Assembly (NCBI GenBank): GCA_964019415.1
Contig: OZ025871.1
Location: forward strand, 8,790,213-8,854,212
DNA: 64,000 bases
Origin: Ianthella basta
Lineage: Eukaryota; Porifera; Demospongiae; Verongiida; Ianthellidae
Direction: 5' to 3'
Part shown: positions 41,990-54,008 of the stretch, piece by piece
How the letters are laid out: each line of letters begins with the position of its first letter
Numbering within the stretch: the first letter of the stretch is position 1
Notes under the pieces: model-generated
Told to the model about the DNA's origin: nothing
What the model saw: only the letters and a program-made list of their open reading frames with translations
Databases searched by the model: none
Made by a program: the position numbers and the translations under genes

Positions 41990-43900
41990 CCGGACTGGGC
42001 ATCATGGAGAATGCAGTGTTTCTCCTAATACCTGTAGACCTGCTCATGGATGAAGGACACAAGGATCTTGGCAAGAACTGGCAAGATAGAGATTGGCTAA
42101 TATTCGTCTGCGCTTCTGGCCCGAGCTGATTTAGGAACTGGAATGACTGTAGCTGCCTTCCATTTGAAAGGACACTTCTCAGGCAGAAGTTAAAGAGACT
42201 AGCTAAATGCTCGCCCTTCAGGCAGGTTCCCCGCTAATTGCAAGTCAGTGAGTCAGTCCCTTGTCAGTTTTGAACTATCTGCACTGGTAGCAACGGAGGC
42301 TGGCTGCTATAACAACCGTAGAGTTTGATTCAAACGTTTGCCAACAACGAATAAGATCTCCTGCAACTGGAAGTCCTAGAGACCGACAATTAAAATGGCG
42401 TCTCGACCCACGGAAAAAAGGAAGCGCTTTCTTTGGCTGCAGGGCCGTTAGGTGAATGGCACCCCTCTACGCTCATGTCCCTCCACTCCCTTAACTGGCT
42501 GGCTCATATTAAGTACGCTAATGACCTGTAGCAGAAGGGCTGGTCGCTAATTTTGAAAATGGCGTATCGGCCTGCAGAGAATTGACGAAGGACACATCTC
42601 ACTCTTCGGCCGCAAGGCAGCTAGACAAATGTTACCCTGCTAAGAACATGGCCCCCAGTCCCTCAACTGGCACGGAGCATCTCCAGCCGATTCCCAGCAA
42701 GGCTCCAATTTTATGGCTGAACAAACATACATAAAAATCTGAAATCCCACGAATTATAGTAAGATTACACAAGCTGCTACTTATTGTCGGCGCTGTGTCC
42801 TTTAGGACTCTGGCACTGATCATATCTGCACCCATAGCCTTGGTGGGATCAAGCCTGAACTTCCTATTCCTCAATCAGGTTAAACTGAAAAGAACTGGTG
42901 AGCTGAGGGAAGGAAGGTGGTTGTGTTGTTTGATTTAGAATCCCGGTTACACTGGAGAACTGACTGCTGAATTGGTTAGCCATGCACCTCGCATCCTCAA
43001 AAGCAGGACAGGATGCCCTTTTGATTTTGCCCAGGAGCTTGTTCAGTTCCTTCCATACCCTCCTTGACTTGTCTTGAGATTTGGATGCTAATGACTGGAA
43101 GTATGTGCACTTGGCCTGCCTTAGACTCCTTGTAACCTTATTTCTCAGATTCTTGTACCTACCCCAAGCTTTCTAACTACCGTTTCTGCTGCTCTGGCTT
43201 CACAGCTGGTTACGCTTTCTCTCAATTTACGAATGTCCGCATCAATCCAAGGTAGGGGGCTCTTTCGCATATGACATGTAACCACTGGAGCATGTTGGTC
43301 AAGAATGTTCAAGAAGGTACTCTTCCAATGGTTCCATCAACATCATACTGTTTGTTTCCCATGATGCACTACCAAGCTCTTCCAATAGGCCATCCATGTC
43401 AAAATTCTTAAACACTCTGACCTTCTTATTTCGGTGACCTTGCGACCCATTCGAACTGTGTTGACCATGAGGTGGTCGCTCACTCCAGCATCAACACATC
43501 CAGACTCACTGTGACCACTGCAGTTGGAAGTGTAAATGTGGTCAATCAAGGTCTTAGAGTCTTTGGACATCCGGGTTAGGGTTAGTTAAACTGAACTCCT
43601 CACTCAGGGACCGCAGTCGTCTAGATGTTGAGGAATCTGACAGTAGGTTGATATTCACATCTCCCAACACATGAGTGCATGTATTAAGGGATATTCCCCC
43701 AAGGCTGAAGGCTGAGAGTTTACTGTACACCAATACATCACCTAGATGTGTAGTAGGAATGAATGTACTTTCTGTTACCATGGAGACCGTGTAATAGCGA
43801 GTTTTGCACAGACAAAAAGCATGCTTGACTGAAATATATGTTTTCCATGGTAACAGTATAGACATTTCCAAATTGTGAGGTGATCTTACACCTTGCACAA
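41990..43900 (-). mobile_element. Decayed LINE with APE-type endonuclease and reverse transcriptase pieces
   Basis: Minus-strand fragments in the right order: endonuclease end (THVLGDVNINLLSDSS near 43680; TLIDHIYTSNC and VSDHLMVNTVR near 43540-43450), the linker (LNILDQHAPVVTCHMRKSPL near 43300) and RT segments (RLDPTKAMGADMISARVLKD near 42850; FKWKAATVIPVPKSAR and SILPVLAKILVSFIHEQV near 42180-42010). The VLGDxN, DHI and SDH motifs are typical of APE endonucleases in CR1/L2/Jockey-like LINEs. Many frameshifts, and about 500 bp of unrelated DNA (42230-42735) between the RT pieces, indicate an old, broken copy. It lies between the two LRR exon pairs. Confidence 0.75.
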
Positions 43901-44024
43901 TACAAAATGGTCATTTCCAGTCAAGTTGCTATGTTATAACGTCCACATTCATAACAGTAGAATAGTGATTGGTACAAAAGACTAGTGCATCTCAAGCCAC
44001 ACTGTACATGTGCACACACTGTAC

Positions 44025-44517
44025 CTCTTGTGGGGAACGGATGGAATGACACTTCAGTTCTTTCACTTCACTAAAGAACGACAACAAGCTTATGAAGACA
44101 TCTATTGGAACACCCCACAGTGTAAGATGATGTACACTCCCTTGATCACCTGCAGGCACTGGGCAGGGAAAGAAGTGTAGAGTTGAACATGTAAATACAA
44201 TACCTATGTATACATACTTAACTTCACATAGATGTCCTCAGTATTGCTCGTTACACACTATAAACTACATACAACTGAGTTACATGTGTGTGACTGACGT
44301 ACACCAACCTACCATCATCAGGACAATACCATGACTGTGAGGTAAAAGACAGGCCCACTTCTAACAATGATTTGTTTCTTTTGATTCCACGGAGAAGGTG
44401 TTGACAAAACTGCTTGGGCAGAGTCACACCACGATCACCTCTCAGTGTCAGCTTGTTCATGGTCTTGTTTCCCGAGAGTGACTCTTCCATCTCCATCAGG
44501 ACCTCATGGTCCATTGC
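44025..44517 (-). CDS. LRR exon pair of an NLR-like gene, copy B
   Basis: Paralogue of copy A with exactly the same exon sizes: 44313-44517 (205 bp) and 44025-44158 (134 bp), with the same splice signals and phases. It reads MEESLSGNKTMNKLTLRGDR, VTLPKQFCQHLLRGIKRNKS and LLEVGLSFTSQSWYC. Flanking intron DNA is duplicated as well. Since it lies upstream on the same strand, copies A and B may be successive modules of one long minus-strand LRR gene; the 4.2-kb intron between them would hold a LINE and three piggyBac-like copies. Alternatively each is a remnant of a separate paralogue. Confidence 0.65.
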
Positions 44518-44929
44518 CTGTAGAATAAGACATCAACACAGTCCATCATGCAGTAATATGGTGACAACGGGAGGTTTAGCACAGGGTAAAATGTAATGTA
44601 ATCGGGTTGTTGCATTTGGTGCAAAAAGTCGAACGCAGGAAGTAACATTTTGACATTGTAAGGCAGGTTATTGCATTTACTTTGTACGTTGTTGTCCTGC
44701 TATGGAAAAATCTTGTTACATTATTCGTGCTTATCTTGGCATGGATACTTCATCTAACTCAGCTTCCTTTGTCCCTTCTCGGTCTCTGACCTCAATGAGT
44801 CCGAGTCCATCTGCCATGTTGCCTTCAGGAAACCAGCTGAAGCCAACAAGGGTGCATTTTCAGGTGGGAGACAATGTATTGTTGCTATGCAAAGTTGTGG
44901 CAGTTGAGCACCCCTTTGTTTGAGGGTCA

Positions 44930-45510
44930 ACCTGTTAGGAAGATGTAACTGCAACACTACAGAAGGAATTCCCTGTAAAATCTATTAAAGATCACTGCCT
45001 GAACTTTGGGAGAGTGCTACCCAACCTGATGGAAGCCTTCCTAAGCACTGATGTAGGACAGCGCAAAAAAGAGCAGCAATGAGGAGGAATTTAGAGCGAA
45101 GGAGCAGCTTCTTGAGTCCCTTCATGACAAATTAGCAGAAATAGACCTGGTCAAGCAAGCTGCTGCTGCTGCCAAGAAGAAAAAGACAGACAGACATAAA
45201 GAGAACAACTCGGGCAGGACGCTCTTTGAATGCTGAAATGGATAAAATAAGCAGGCAGCATGAAGACGGACCACCAGGGAAGAAGCCAAAGCTAGACTTA
45301 CAAAGATATGGAGGCAGAAGCAGGAGATAAAAGACACAGAACTGAAACTACGACAGAAAGAGCTGGAGTGAAGGAAGTGTGAACTGGCACTGCAAGAGAA
45401 GAAAGCCAAGCAAGCTGATAAAGCTCAGCAGCAAAGTGTGGCTCAAATCGGTCAAATGCAGACAGTTATGCAGCAACAGATGCAGCAAATTACCTAGCCT
45501 GTTGGGTTTC
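44930..45510 (+). pseudogene. Harbinger-type accessory protein (Myb/SANT-like tail), broken
   Basis: Frames read ATLQKEFPVKSIKDHCLNFG, then EEEFRAKEQLLESLHDKLAE, then KQAAAAAKKKKTDRHKENN, and further on KKPKLDLQRYG and AKQADKAQQQSVAQIGQMQT ending in Gln-rich DNA. This order (SANT-like helix, E/K-rich stretch, basic patch, coiled coil) is common in accessory proteins of animal Harbinger elements. The reading switches frame several times, so it is dead. Confidence 0.55.
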
Positions 45511-45618
45511 TTGCCAAGAAGTAGTTATACAGTTTACATGCATCAAGTGGTGGCAGCCAGTTTTTGATTTTGATGTAATCACAGTAAAACAATAGATTTT
45601 AATGTAACAGCAAATAGG

Positions 45619-46650
45619 TTACTGCAAGTACTCTGCAAGTGTAGGTGAATGCAGTTGAATGATCACAAACCTTGTTCTCATAAAGATATGCATGACAGTT
45701 TTTGTCAGGAGAACAGCAACGGCATAGTACTTTGTCTCTGGTTGAAGACAAATGTAAGCGTTCTTCTTGAAATCAACAAACGCCCAAAACCTGGTAATTG
45801 TTCCAAATCTCAATTCAATACAAACACGAACTGCACATACTTGAATGTTAAACGCACACTGCTGAGGTGTCAGGTGAGCTCCTAGAAGTGGCTGTACAAT
45901 CTCGGGGTGAATGGGATATGCAGGGTTGCCATAGAGGATCCAGCAGTTTCCATGTCCTTGAGTCATGTGCTTGTAGTAGGAAATCACTCTCCTGTAGCAT
46001 AGTGGCATCATGTCTTCGGCTTTCCACAGGCCCAAAATAAATGCACCATAATTCCAAATGGGGACTTAACAGTCTGAAATTTCAAGGCATCAACACGTTT
46101 GTGACCACTATAGAAAAGACATTGACCTTGAATAGGCCTTGGAATGGGCCTGACTGTTCTGTCAATAAAACCCCAGACATGCGGCAATGGGCAGTACCTT
46201 AGCACAGCATCCTCTTGAAGATGTGCATTTGTAAGCCAAGCAGTGTATCCAGAAGATGATGCCACTTGTCATATGGGAACTCTAAGACTAAATGTGTGAT
46301 AACACTATAAGCTCTGACACACGTCATCCAAAGATGCCTTCTAGATCTTCTAAATGGTTTGGATAAGCCAGAATGCACAATAAAATACAAAGACCCTCCA
46401 GTCCGGTGCAGCGTGTTCAATTACTACCCACCATTCCTACAGGAAGATCAAGAGTTCTTTCGAGTCCAGGTATGCACTCAAAACCATGATTAGCACTGGT
46501 CTGGTAGCAGGCTTTCAAAATCCAACTGCTTCCCTTGTCTGCGTGTATTTCAGCTTGCGCAGCATGCTCCATCGAATGTTTTTCCAATTCTGGAAGTAGA
46601 AGCAGGACTTCGAAAACCGAATCATCATCTGAATCTAGCACAACCATCCA
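45619..46650 (-). pseudogene. Harbinger-like DDE transposase, decayed
   Basis: Minus-strand pieces in order: SKPFRRSRRHLWMTCVRAYS (near 46350), VWGFIDRTVRPIPRPIQGQC and YSGHKRVDALKFQTVKSPFG (near 46170-46060), FGPVESRRHDATMLQESD, ILYGNPAYPIHPEIVQPLLG (near 45935) and VCIELRFGTITRFWAFVDF (near 45820). These match the DDE_Tnp_4 pattern FIDGT / YGDPAYP / E..FG. The first Asp and the Glu are kept, but the second Asp is Asn (YGNPAYP), and there are several frame changes. It is therefore inactive on two grounds. Confidence 0.85.
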
Positions 46651-46707
46651 CAATCCTTCGCACAGTTAATCGCCGTTATTGCCAACTTCCGCTGCGCTAG
46701 AACAAAC

Positions 46708-46760
46708 AAGTATTTTGAGTTAAATAACACGAGGGGCTGCCACCCCAACTTGAAATACTT
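46708..46760. repeat. Solo ~53-bp hairpin repeat (GGGGCTGCCACCCC type)
   Basis: The arms AAGTATTTTGAGTT and AACTTGAAATACTT enclose GGGGCTGCCACCCC. The same hairpin unit ends repeat X (21641-21695, 62207-62255) and recurs in a rearranged form at 57983-58052. Confidence 0.6.
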
Positions 46761-46785
46761 CTCCGATCATTGCTGTGTTATCAAT

Positions 46786-46936
46786 ACTAGCAGGAAAGCC
46801 TGCCTTCAGTGGGCTTCCCTGCTCCGGTACCCCCACAACGGCACTTCCACGACAGCTACTCGGCACCGGTCTGGCAACGCCAGAGTGTGCGATGACAGTA
46901 TACTAACGTCATCTGGTAGCATGCATGCATATGCAC
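46786..46936. repeat. Dispersed repeat beginning ACTAGCAGG, copy 3
   Basis: ACTAGCAGGAAAGCCTGCCT, whose GGAAAGCC pairs with GGGCTTCCC, followed by CCCACAACGGCACTTCCACG and CTGGCAACGCCAG. It ends against the Kolobok target site. Confidence 0.6.
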
Positions 46937-47238
46937 TTAAAGGGACACTGCCACCAAATGACAAGTAGACTTTGAATTAAAGTAATAAGCATGAAACCCT
47001 TGCTGGTGAAGTTTCAATTCTGAAATCGCTGTTGTTCGTGAGATAGAGCTTCGTGAACCATGGTTTCGGAAGCCATATTCGCGTAATGACGCCATTGTGG
47101 TGTGACGTCACTGGCGTGAAACTTGGCATAGACACGCCAATTTGTGTACAAGAACTGCTCTGGCTTGTTGACCAAACACGTCTGCATTTGCTCCAGCAAC
47201 TGTTAACCATCTCCCAAGCTTTAGATAGCACCAGAATC

Positions 47239-49537
47239 ATGCCGTACTGCATGGTCTTTGGCTGCAAGAATGACAGCAAGGACCCCACGCTCCTCAAAGT
47301 TTGGCTGGCTAAGCTTCGGCTTGAAGACCCACCAATCAAAGAAACAAGCCGTGTGTGCTCAGAACACTACGCAGATGAATGTTTCAAGTGGGATTTGAAG
47401 AGTGAGCTGATGTCTGGAGCAAAGCCAAAGCGTACACTGAAGCCGAATGCTGTTCCAACTTTGTTCTCCTTTGTGAAGAGCAGCAAAAGGTCCACCTCCA
47501 CAAAGAGGATAAAAGAGAAAGACGCCAAGCAGGTGAGCTTTAATTTCGGCTAGTGTAGTACTTGTTGCTGCATTGAATACAGGAATCTTGAAAGAAGCTT
47601 GTCTTCAGTCAAAATTATAAGTTTATCGTTATGAAACTCTCGTTCTTTTGTAGCTGATAGAAGATGCTATAGCTATAGAGCCAACCAAAGATATTGCAGT
47701 ACAAACAGGTATGAAGCAAGAAACCATGCATGATTTTACAGGTGATGCAGCTGTCCCATGTTGTCATGTATGATGTAATGCCTGTATTCATACTGCTACC
47801 TTTTTAGATCTTACCTTGATGGATACATCAGCTATCCTAAGTATGAGTACGCGAACAGTTGCCACACAGACCACTTCGCCTCAGAGTCTTCGATCTCAAT
47901 CCACCTGGACCGTGGATGCTCAGCAAGAGATCCACAGTGTTCACCAGGCCATTGAGTTTGAACATGGCTACATCGGGAACAGGGATCTGGACTCAGTTGG
48001 CTCTTGCACCTCTGATCAGGATGTCATGGATACTTCTTTTGTTGCAGCTACCACCTCTAGTGACACTGAGGAATTGGTGGATTCTAATGTTCCTTCATGC
48101 CAGTCACCTTCTGAGACGAAGTACCTAGTGTTTGAGAGCTGCTTGATACGCTTTTTCCAGACATGTCCAATTTGCTTTCAGCACATAATTGAGACAAACT
48201 TGGAAACATTTGGCAGCCTACTATCCATTCAGTACATCTGCGTGTATGAACATGTCTCCAAGTGGTTCTCACAACCTCATGTCAGAGGCATGGCAGCCGG
48301 TAACTTGCTTCTTTCTGCTGCTATCGTGTTTTCGAGCAGCAGCTACACCAAGTTTGCGCACCTTGCCGACACACTGAATCTCCCCATCCTGGCTGAGCGC
48401 ATGTTCCATAGGATTCAGTCCAACTACTTGTTTCCAGTGATCCAAAGCACATGGACGCAACACCAGCAGGTCATCATTCAATGTCTTCAAGGTCAAGACT
48501 TGAAGATCGGCGGAGATGGACGTTGTGACAGTCCTGGCTACAGTGCCAAGTACTGTGCGTACACCCTCATGCTTCAAAAGATAGGGGAGATCATTGATTT
48601 TCAAGTAGTGCAAGTAACCGAGACAACTAGTTCTGTTGCCATGGAGAAGGAAGCCTTTCGCCGTTGCATTAACGGAGTAAGGGATGCAGGGCTGAATGTC
48701 TCCGTGGTAGCAAATGATCGTCACACTGGTAATGCAGCACTTTGCTGCACAGCCTACCCAGAAATCAACCATCAGTTTGATGTCTGACATGTGTGCAAGA
48801 ATTTGTCTAAGAAGCTGCCGAAAGCGGGCAAGCAGCACAAGTGTGAGGACCTGTTGCCTTGGGTGCAGTCCATCTGCAACCATCTTTAGTGGTCCAGTGA
48901 GACCTGTAAGGGGAACGCGGACCTCCTGAAGGAAAAGTGGCTCTCTGTTCTCCACCACACTGCCAACCTCCACACCTGGGGAGGATCACACCTCTTCAGT
49001 GAGTGTGTGCATCTTCCACTTCCAGTTGACAAAGTGGAGCGAACCAAGTGGCTGCCTCCTGGCAGCCATACTCATCAAGTCCTAACCAAGCTTGTAATGG
49101 ACAAGTCTCTGGTTAAGGCACTTAATCATATGACTGCCTTCTGCCACACTGGTAACTTGGTGTATCACTCTGTCCTGCTCAAGTACTGTGAGAAGCGCCA
49201 ACACTATTCCTATGAAGGAATGATTGCTCACACACAGTTGGCAGCGCTGGACAATAATCATAACTTGGGCAGAGCACAAGCAACAACAGCAGCAGGCAAC
49301 CCCCGATACCGCATCTCATATCCCAAGGGCCGGAGCGACTGGGTAGTCAAACCCATCAGTGAGAGTAAGTCATACCCGTACCTTGCTGACATGATGGTAC
49401 AAGTGGTTGAAATGCAGGCAACTGGAGTAGCACTACCACACCCTGACATACCAGACTTGCCTAGGAACATTGCACGCACACCTTGCCCACCAAAGGAAGA
49501 AGTATTAGCCAGACACCAGTCACATTATTCACAGTAA
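47239..49537 (+). pseudogene. Kolobok transposase (THAP finger + DDE domain), two stops
   Basis: Exons 47239-47532, 47654-47708 and 47808-49537 join in phase. The N-terminal THAP zinc finger shows CMVFGC (C-x4-C), VCSEHY (C-x2-H), spaced as in THAP, and the closing AVPTLF. A Ser/Thr-rich linker follows. The catalytic part has GDGRCDSPGYSAKYC (first Asp), VVANDRHTG (second Asp), then HVCKNLSKKL, LHHTANLHTWG and FCHTGNLVYHSVLLKYC..RQ, characteristic of Kolobok. Two TGG-to-stop changes are apparent: FDV-stop-HVCK near 48785, where Trp is usual, and HL-stop-WSSETC near 48888. The exons are otherwise open to 49537. In an active relative the protein would cut at TTAA ends. Confidence 0.9.
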
Positions 49538-49690
49538 CAGTACGACATTGTATGTATTTTTACTTCTTTTCAGTCGCATGTAAGCATAAACACATTTGAC
49601 ATGCATACCTTCACATGTTCAGCTGAAATTATTCATTGCTACATACAGACATTACAATTAAAAGAGTTTCAGTCAATCTTCTTCAGCCTC

Positions 49691-50224
49691 TTAAAAACCA
49701 ACATACTGACCCGACTCTTCTGGGTACTCCTGCCTAATTTGGTGCACTGCACAGGCAGGAATCACTTTTCTAATGGAGCGCCCAAGTCGGGTGTAAATCC
49801 ACCAAGTGAACTGCCAGTACGCCGCCAAGCGCGAAGTCCAATTTGGTATGGGCACTTCAAAGGCCTCGAAGTGCACGTCTTGCATGGCTACAAGCGCGGT
49901 TTGCGGCACTTAAGGGTTCAGGCATACCACACAGAAGCTAGGATGGTTCGTGATGCACCCATGAGATCCCATCTTCTGAAGAATTTCGGTCACTTCCTTG
50001 CAGCAGACGCTCTCCTTCTCGGTTGACATCGCAGGACAATTTCCACACTTGCACCACCGGTTTTGTCCAGTCCTAGCTTCTAAAAGCTCGGTAGGCATTT
50101 GTTCCTCCCTGTCTTTTTCATTCCTGTGCCTTTCACGAAGGCTCTCCAGTTCTTCGACCGTCATTAAAGGCTGGAAAAGATACGGTTCAACGTGCTGCGC
50201 CATAGTGGTTCTAGCCAATTTCAC
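49691..50224 (-). pseudogene. P2X7 ballast-domain-like (zinc-coordinating Cys-rich) ORF inside Kolobok
   Basis: Starts MKLARTTMAQHVEPYLFQPL, a helical charged N-terminus (MTVEELESLRERHRNEKDRE), then WCKCGNCPAMSTEKESVCCK and GCITNHPSFCVVCLNP. After one in-frame stop near 49910 the same frame continues TSRLAAYWQFTWWIYTRLGR, KVIPACAVHQIRQEYPEESG and QYVGF before the end. The order CxCGxC..CC(K/R)..CIT.....(L/V)..V, then LR..AY..(F/Y).W, ILP(A/S)C...IR.E(F/Y)P...GQY.GF is that of the cytosolic zinc-coordinating ballast domain of vertebrate P2X7. No P2X channel part (TM helices, ectodomain) is present. It lies wholly within the Kolobok TIRs, convergent with the transposase, so it is likely the element's second gene. 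Its role there is unknown. Confidence 0.82.
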
Positions 50225-50392
50225 GCCAGTGACATAATCAATATGGCTACCCCAACCAAAGTCAATCTATCTTTGGAGTTTAATTTCTCCCAAACGGTAA
50301 GTCACATGACAATTTCACAGCAAAGTAACTATTTTTACAACATTTATTACGTTTTGAACCTCACTTGAATTTTGGTGGCAGTGTCCCTTTAA

Positions 50393-51880
50393 CAGAACAA
50401 AACAACGATTAATGAATCACATAGTCATGCACATGGTCTAAATCAAAAGTGAATCGAGCATGTCTCACAACAGAGCCAGTTAATGTCCATAACATGATGC
50501 TTGCTCTTGTCTTTGCTGTAGCAAGTGTTCACCTTGGTGGGATGTTCCTAAGGAGCACAGTCTCATTTGTGCAGCTTTGCATTCTGCTGGGTGTAGAAGA
50601 AATGCACTGAGAAGTAACCTGATGCAATCATGTCCTCGTCCATGTTGTTGCATGTGATTCCGATGCAGGTCAGGAGCTTCACTTTCCCCTCGCTCTTCAC
50701 AAGGCCAGCCCGCAAAGAAGATGGTGATTGACGGGCGTCCGTCTTCGCACGAACGACAGAGTAAAATACGGTGCCATATGACTGGTGCGTAATACGGTGC
50801 GAGTAAGGTCCCGTATTCGTCACATGGCATGATGAGCGGTTCCGTGTTTCGCACCATCTGCCATAGGCCTACGTATCAGAGGATATTCAATCTAAGGGAA
50901 CTGTGTAACCAAGACCGGATAGGGGCTTTCGCAAGTGCCTATAAGGCTGAGGCGAAGGATGCTGTGCTGAGGTTTGTGGAAGCTGGTAGCTAATGGTAAT
51001 CCTCAGTCGGAAGGATTGCTCACTTCAGTACTGTATGCGGAAGTTTTCGTCCTCCTTGAGCTTCTGTCAGAACAGACAGGTTAGTATGCTGATTTCGCTG
51101 TCGGTTGTTGCCACAACTGTCACGGGTGAATGATTCGTAGCAGGTCAATAGGAAGGGGAGTAGCTGGTTGTCGTGGTCATGTACGCAGGAGGGTAGAATG
51201 TTGCTAAAATGTTGAAGGAATGGCTACATGCATTACTTGTGCAACTAGCTACACAGCAACCTTTATCCCCTCATTCCTACTTTACTCCATCACCTCTCAT
51301 TCTAAGACATTATACCTACCATTCCCTCCTCTCCTTGGCCCACTCCCTTTCTCATTGGCTTGCTGCCTTACTTCCTTCACTTGCTCCCGCTTCCTTTCAG
51401 ATCTAACCAATCTTGCTCAATTAAGATACCAAAGGCAAAATCATAATGTTATATTCAGTACAATTCATGCTGGTGCACCGTGTTCCTTCGATACCTTTGA
51501 AATTCATGCCGTCCTCAGCCACTACTTTCAGCCTTCGTCAAGTCGGGTGTGATGTGTGATGTGCATAGATGCTGGAATTATAAGCACAATAGCCCGCAAG
51601 GAAGACGGTATAGGGTGGTCGTCCGAGTTTGCACGAATGACGGATGACTATATAAGGACGAATACGGTGTTTGTGTAATACGGTGCGATCACGGCTACAT
51701 TATGCATTGAAAATAAGTTAATCAGTGGGTGGTGCCGGTACCAATGGAATGTCCAGTCCTTCCCTGTGTATGCCCTATACTACCCCAATCTATGCCCTAT
51801 TCTGCCCTGTGTATGTCCTATTTGGCCTTTGTTTGCCCTACTCTAATCCTTCTGAATCCCTATGTTTAGCTTTTATGGTA
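50393..51880. other. Spacer with short ATACGG/CGTATT motifs, no gene supported
   Basis: Clusters of AATACGGTGC, GTGCGTAATACGG and CGTATTCGTC motifs at 50760-50830 and again at 51640-51700 suggest the ends of a decayed MITE (about 0.9 kb between). Similar motifs occur at 62490-63080. Minus frames at 50480-50857 are unrecognised. Confidence 0.35.
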
Positions 51881-52461
51881 CCGTATCCGCACTAAACATT
51901 CGTCACCTCTAGTGCAGCAAAAATTTTGTCTTTTGAGGCAATTAGAGCTGGAATGGAGAAGACCGTCGAAGGTGACGAATATTTAGAGTTTCCGGACGAA
52001 ACATTAGAGCGAAGGCGAAACATTAGAGAGCTTTTCAGTATGGGCGTTCCTTGCTGAAATGGCTGCTTTCACAATCACCGTGCGAACAGCAGTGCGAGGC
52101 TACCGTCCGAACGAAAAGGATCTGGAGACGATTCGCAATCGCTGAACTCCATTGTCGCACCAAAAGAAAACTGAATGACGTACACAGCGTCGAAAAGGCT
52201 TATAGACAAACGGAACAATGCCAGAATGACAAAGACAATAGTGAGCGTTGTTGGCTTAGTTCCTAGGTTTTATTCCTTGGCCGTCGCAGCCATATTGCAG
52301 GCATTTCTGACGAATATTTAGAACGCTTCCTGTTCATGACAAAAATTAGAGGCCAATGGCGAAAATTAGAGAGACAGGAAATTCGTCACGATTAGAGTAC
52401 ACTTGAGCATATTTTTTCCCCTGACGAAAATTAGAATGACGAATTTTTAGAGCAGATACAG
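51881..52461 (+). mobile_element. TA-target MITE, deleted derivative (copy 3)
   Basis: 581 bp between TA duplications (51879-51880, 52462-52463), starting CCGTATCCGCACTAAACATT and ending TTTTTAGAGCAGATACAG. It keeps the ATGGCTGCTTTCACAAT start of the HIRAN-like segment but jumps from GAGGCTAC to CGTCCGAACG, the same internal deletion as the copy at 35406. Confidence 0.9.
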
Positions 52462-52794
52462 TATAGCATCTATGCAGCTAAGGTATATATATTTATCTAC
52501 TAACATCTTACATCTATCCCCATTACAAGTTAATACAGTACAGTTACATTATAGTTCCACTAGCAATAACACTTATAACACCCATTCATATTTTTGTACA
52601 TCGATCTTACCCAACCAGTTACCCATTGTCAGCGTAATACCCTTGGGGTACGCATTTCATATTGTATTTCTTGGGATTGTGTGTGCTCACTCCTGGTCAT
52701 GCACGACCCCCATCCTATAATGATACAACAGGTATCACCTGGGTGTCAGTACTTCTCTGTGAACCTGATACATTTGAAAGTTGTAGTGACAACT

Positions 52795-53860
<1,066 letters not shown>

Positions 53861-54008
53861 TAATGCGTATCTGTGTCTCTTTGTCTTATAATAATAATCA
53901 TTATTATCATTTATTATTACTATTATAATAAAGTGACCCTTCACACATTATGTTTTATCACTACTGTATTGTACAATTGCATATAATAATAATAATAATA
54001 ATAATATA

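Larger units (their letters stand above)
44700..46670. mobile_element. Decayed Harbinger-like element (accessory ORF + transposase)
   Basis: Contains a coiled-coil accessory ORF on the plus strand (44930-45510) convergent with a DDE_Tnp_4-type transposase on the minus strand (45619-46650), the usual Harbinger layout. Terminal repeats could not be placed with confidence, so the borders are approximate. Confidence 0.65.
46941..50388. mobile_element. Kolobok DNA transposon, 3.45 kb, with TIRs and TTAA duplications
   Basis: TTAA at 46937-46940 and 50389-50392. The left end AGGGACACTGCCACCAAA is perfectly inverted at the right (TTTGGTGGCAGTGTCCCT). The TTAA target, purine-led ends and THAP transposase are the Kolobok signature. 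It carries two convergent genes: a THAP-DDE transposase (+) and a P2X7-ballast-like cysteine-rich protein (-). The few in-frame stops in each gene suggest a fairly recent but inactive copy. Confidence 0.95.

Noticed and set aside
48269-48973. 234-residue minus ORF
   Set aside because: Antisense of the Kolobok transposase, whose THAP and DDE motifs on the plus strand are unambiguous.
49691-50224. A true P2X7 receptor gene
   Set aside because: No transmembrane or ectodomain exons nearby and the ORF lies within Kolobok TIRs; only the ballast-like domain is present.
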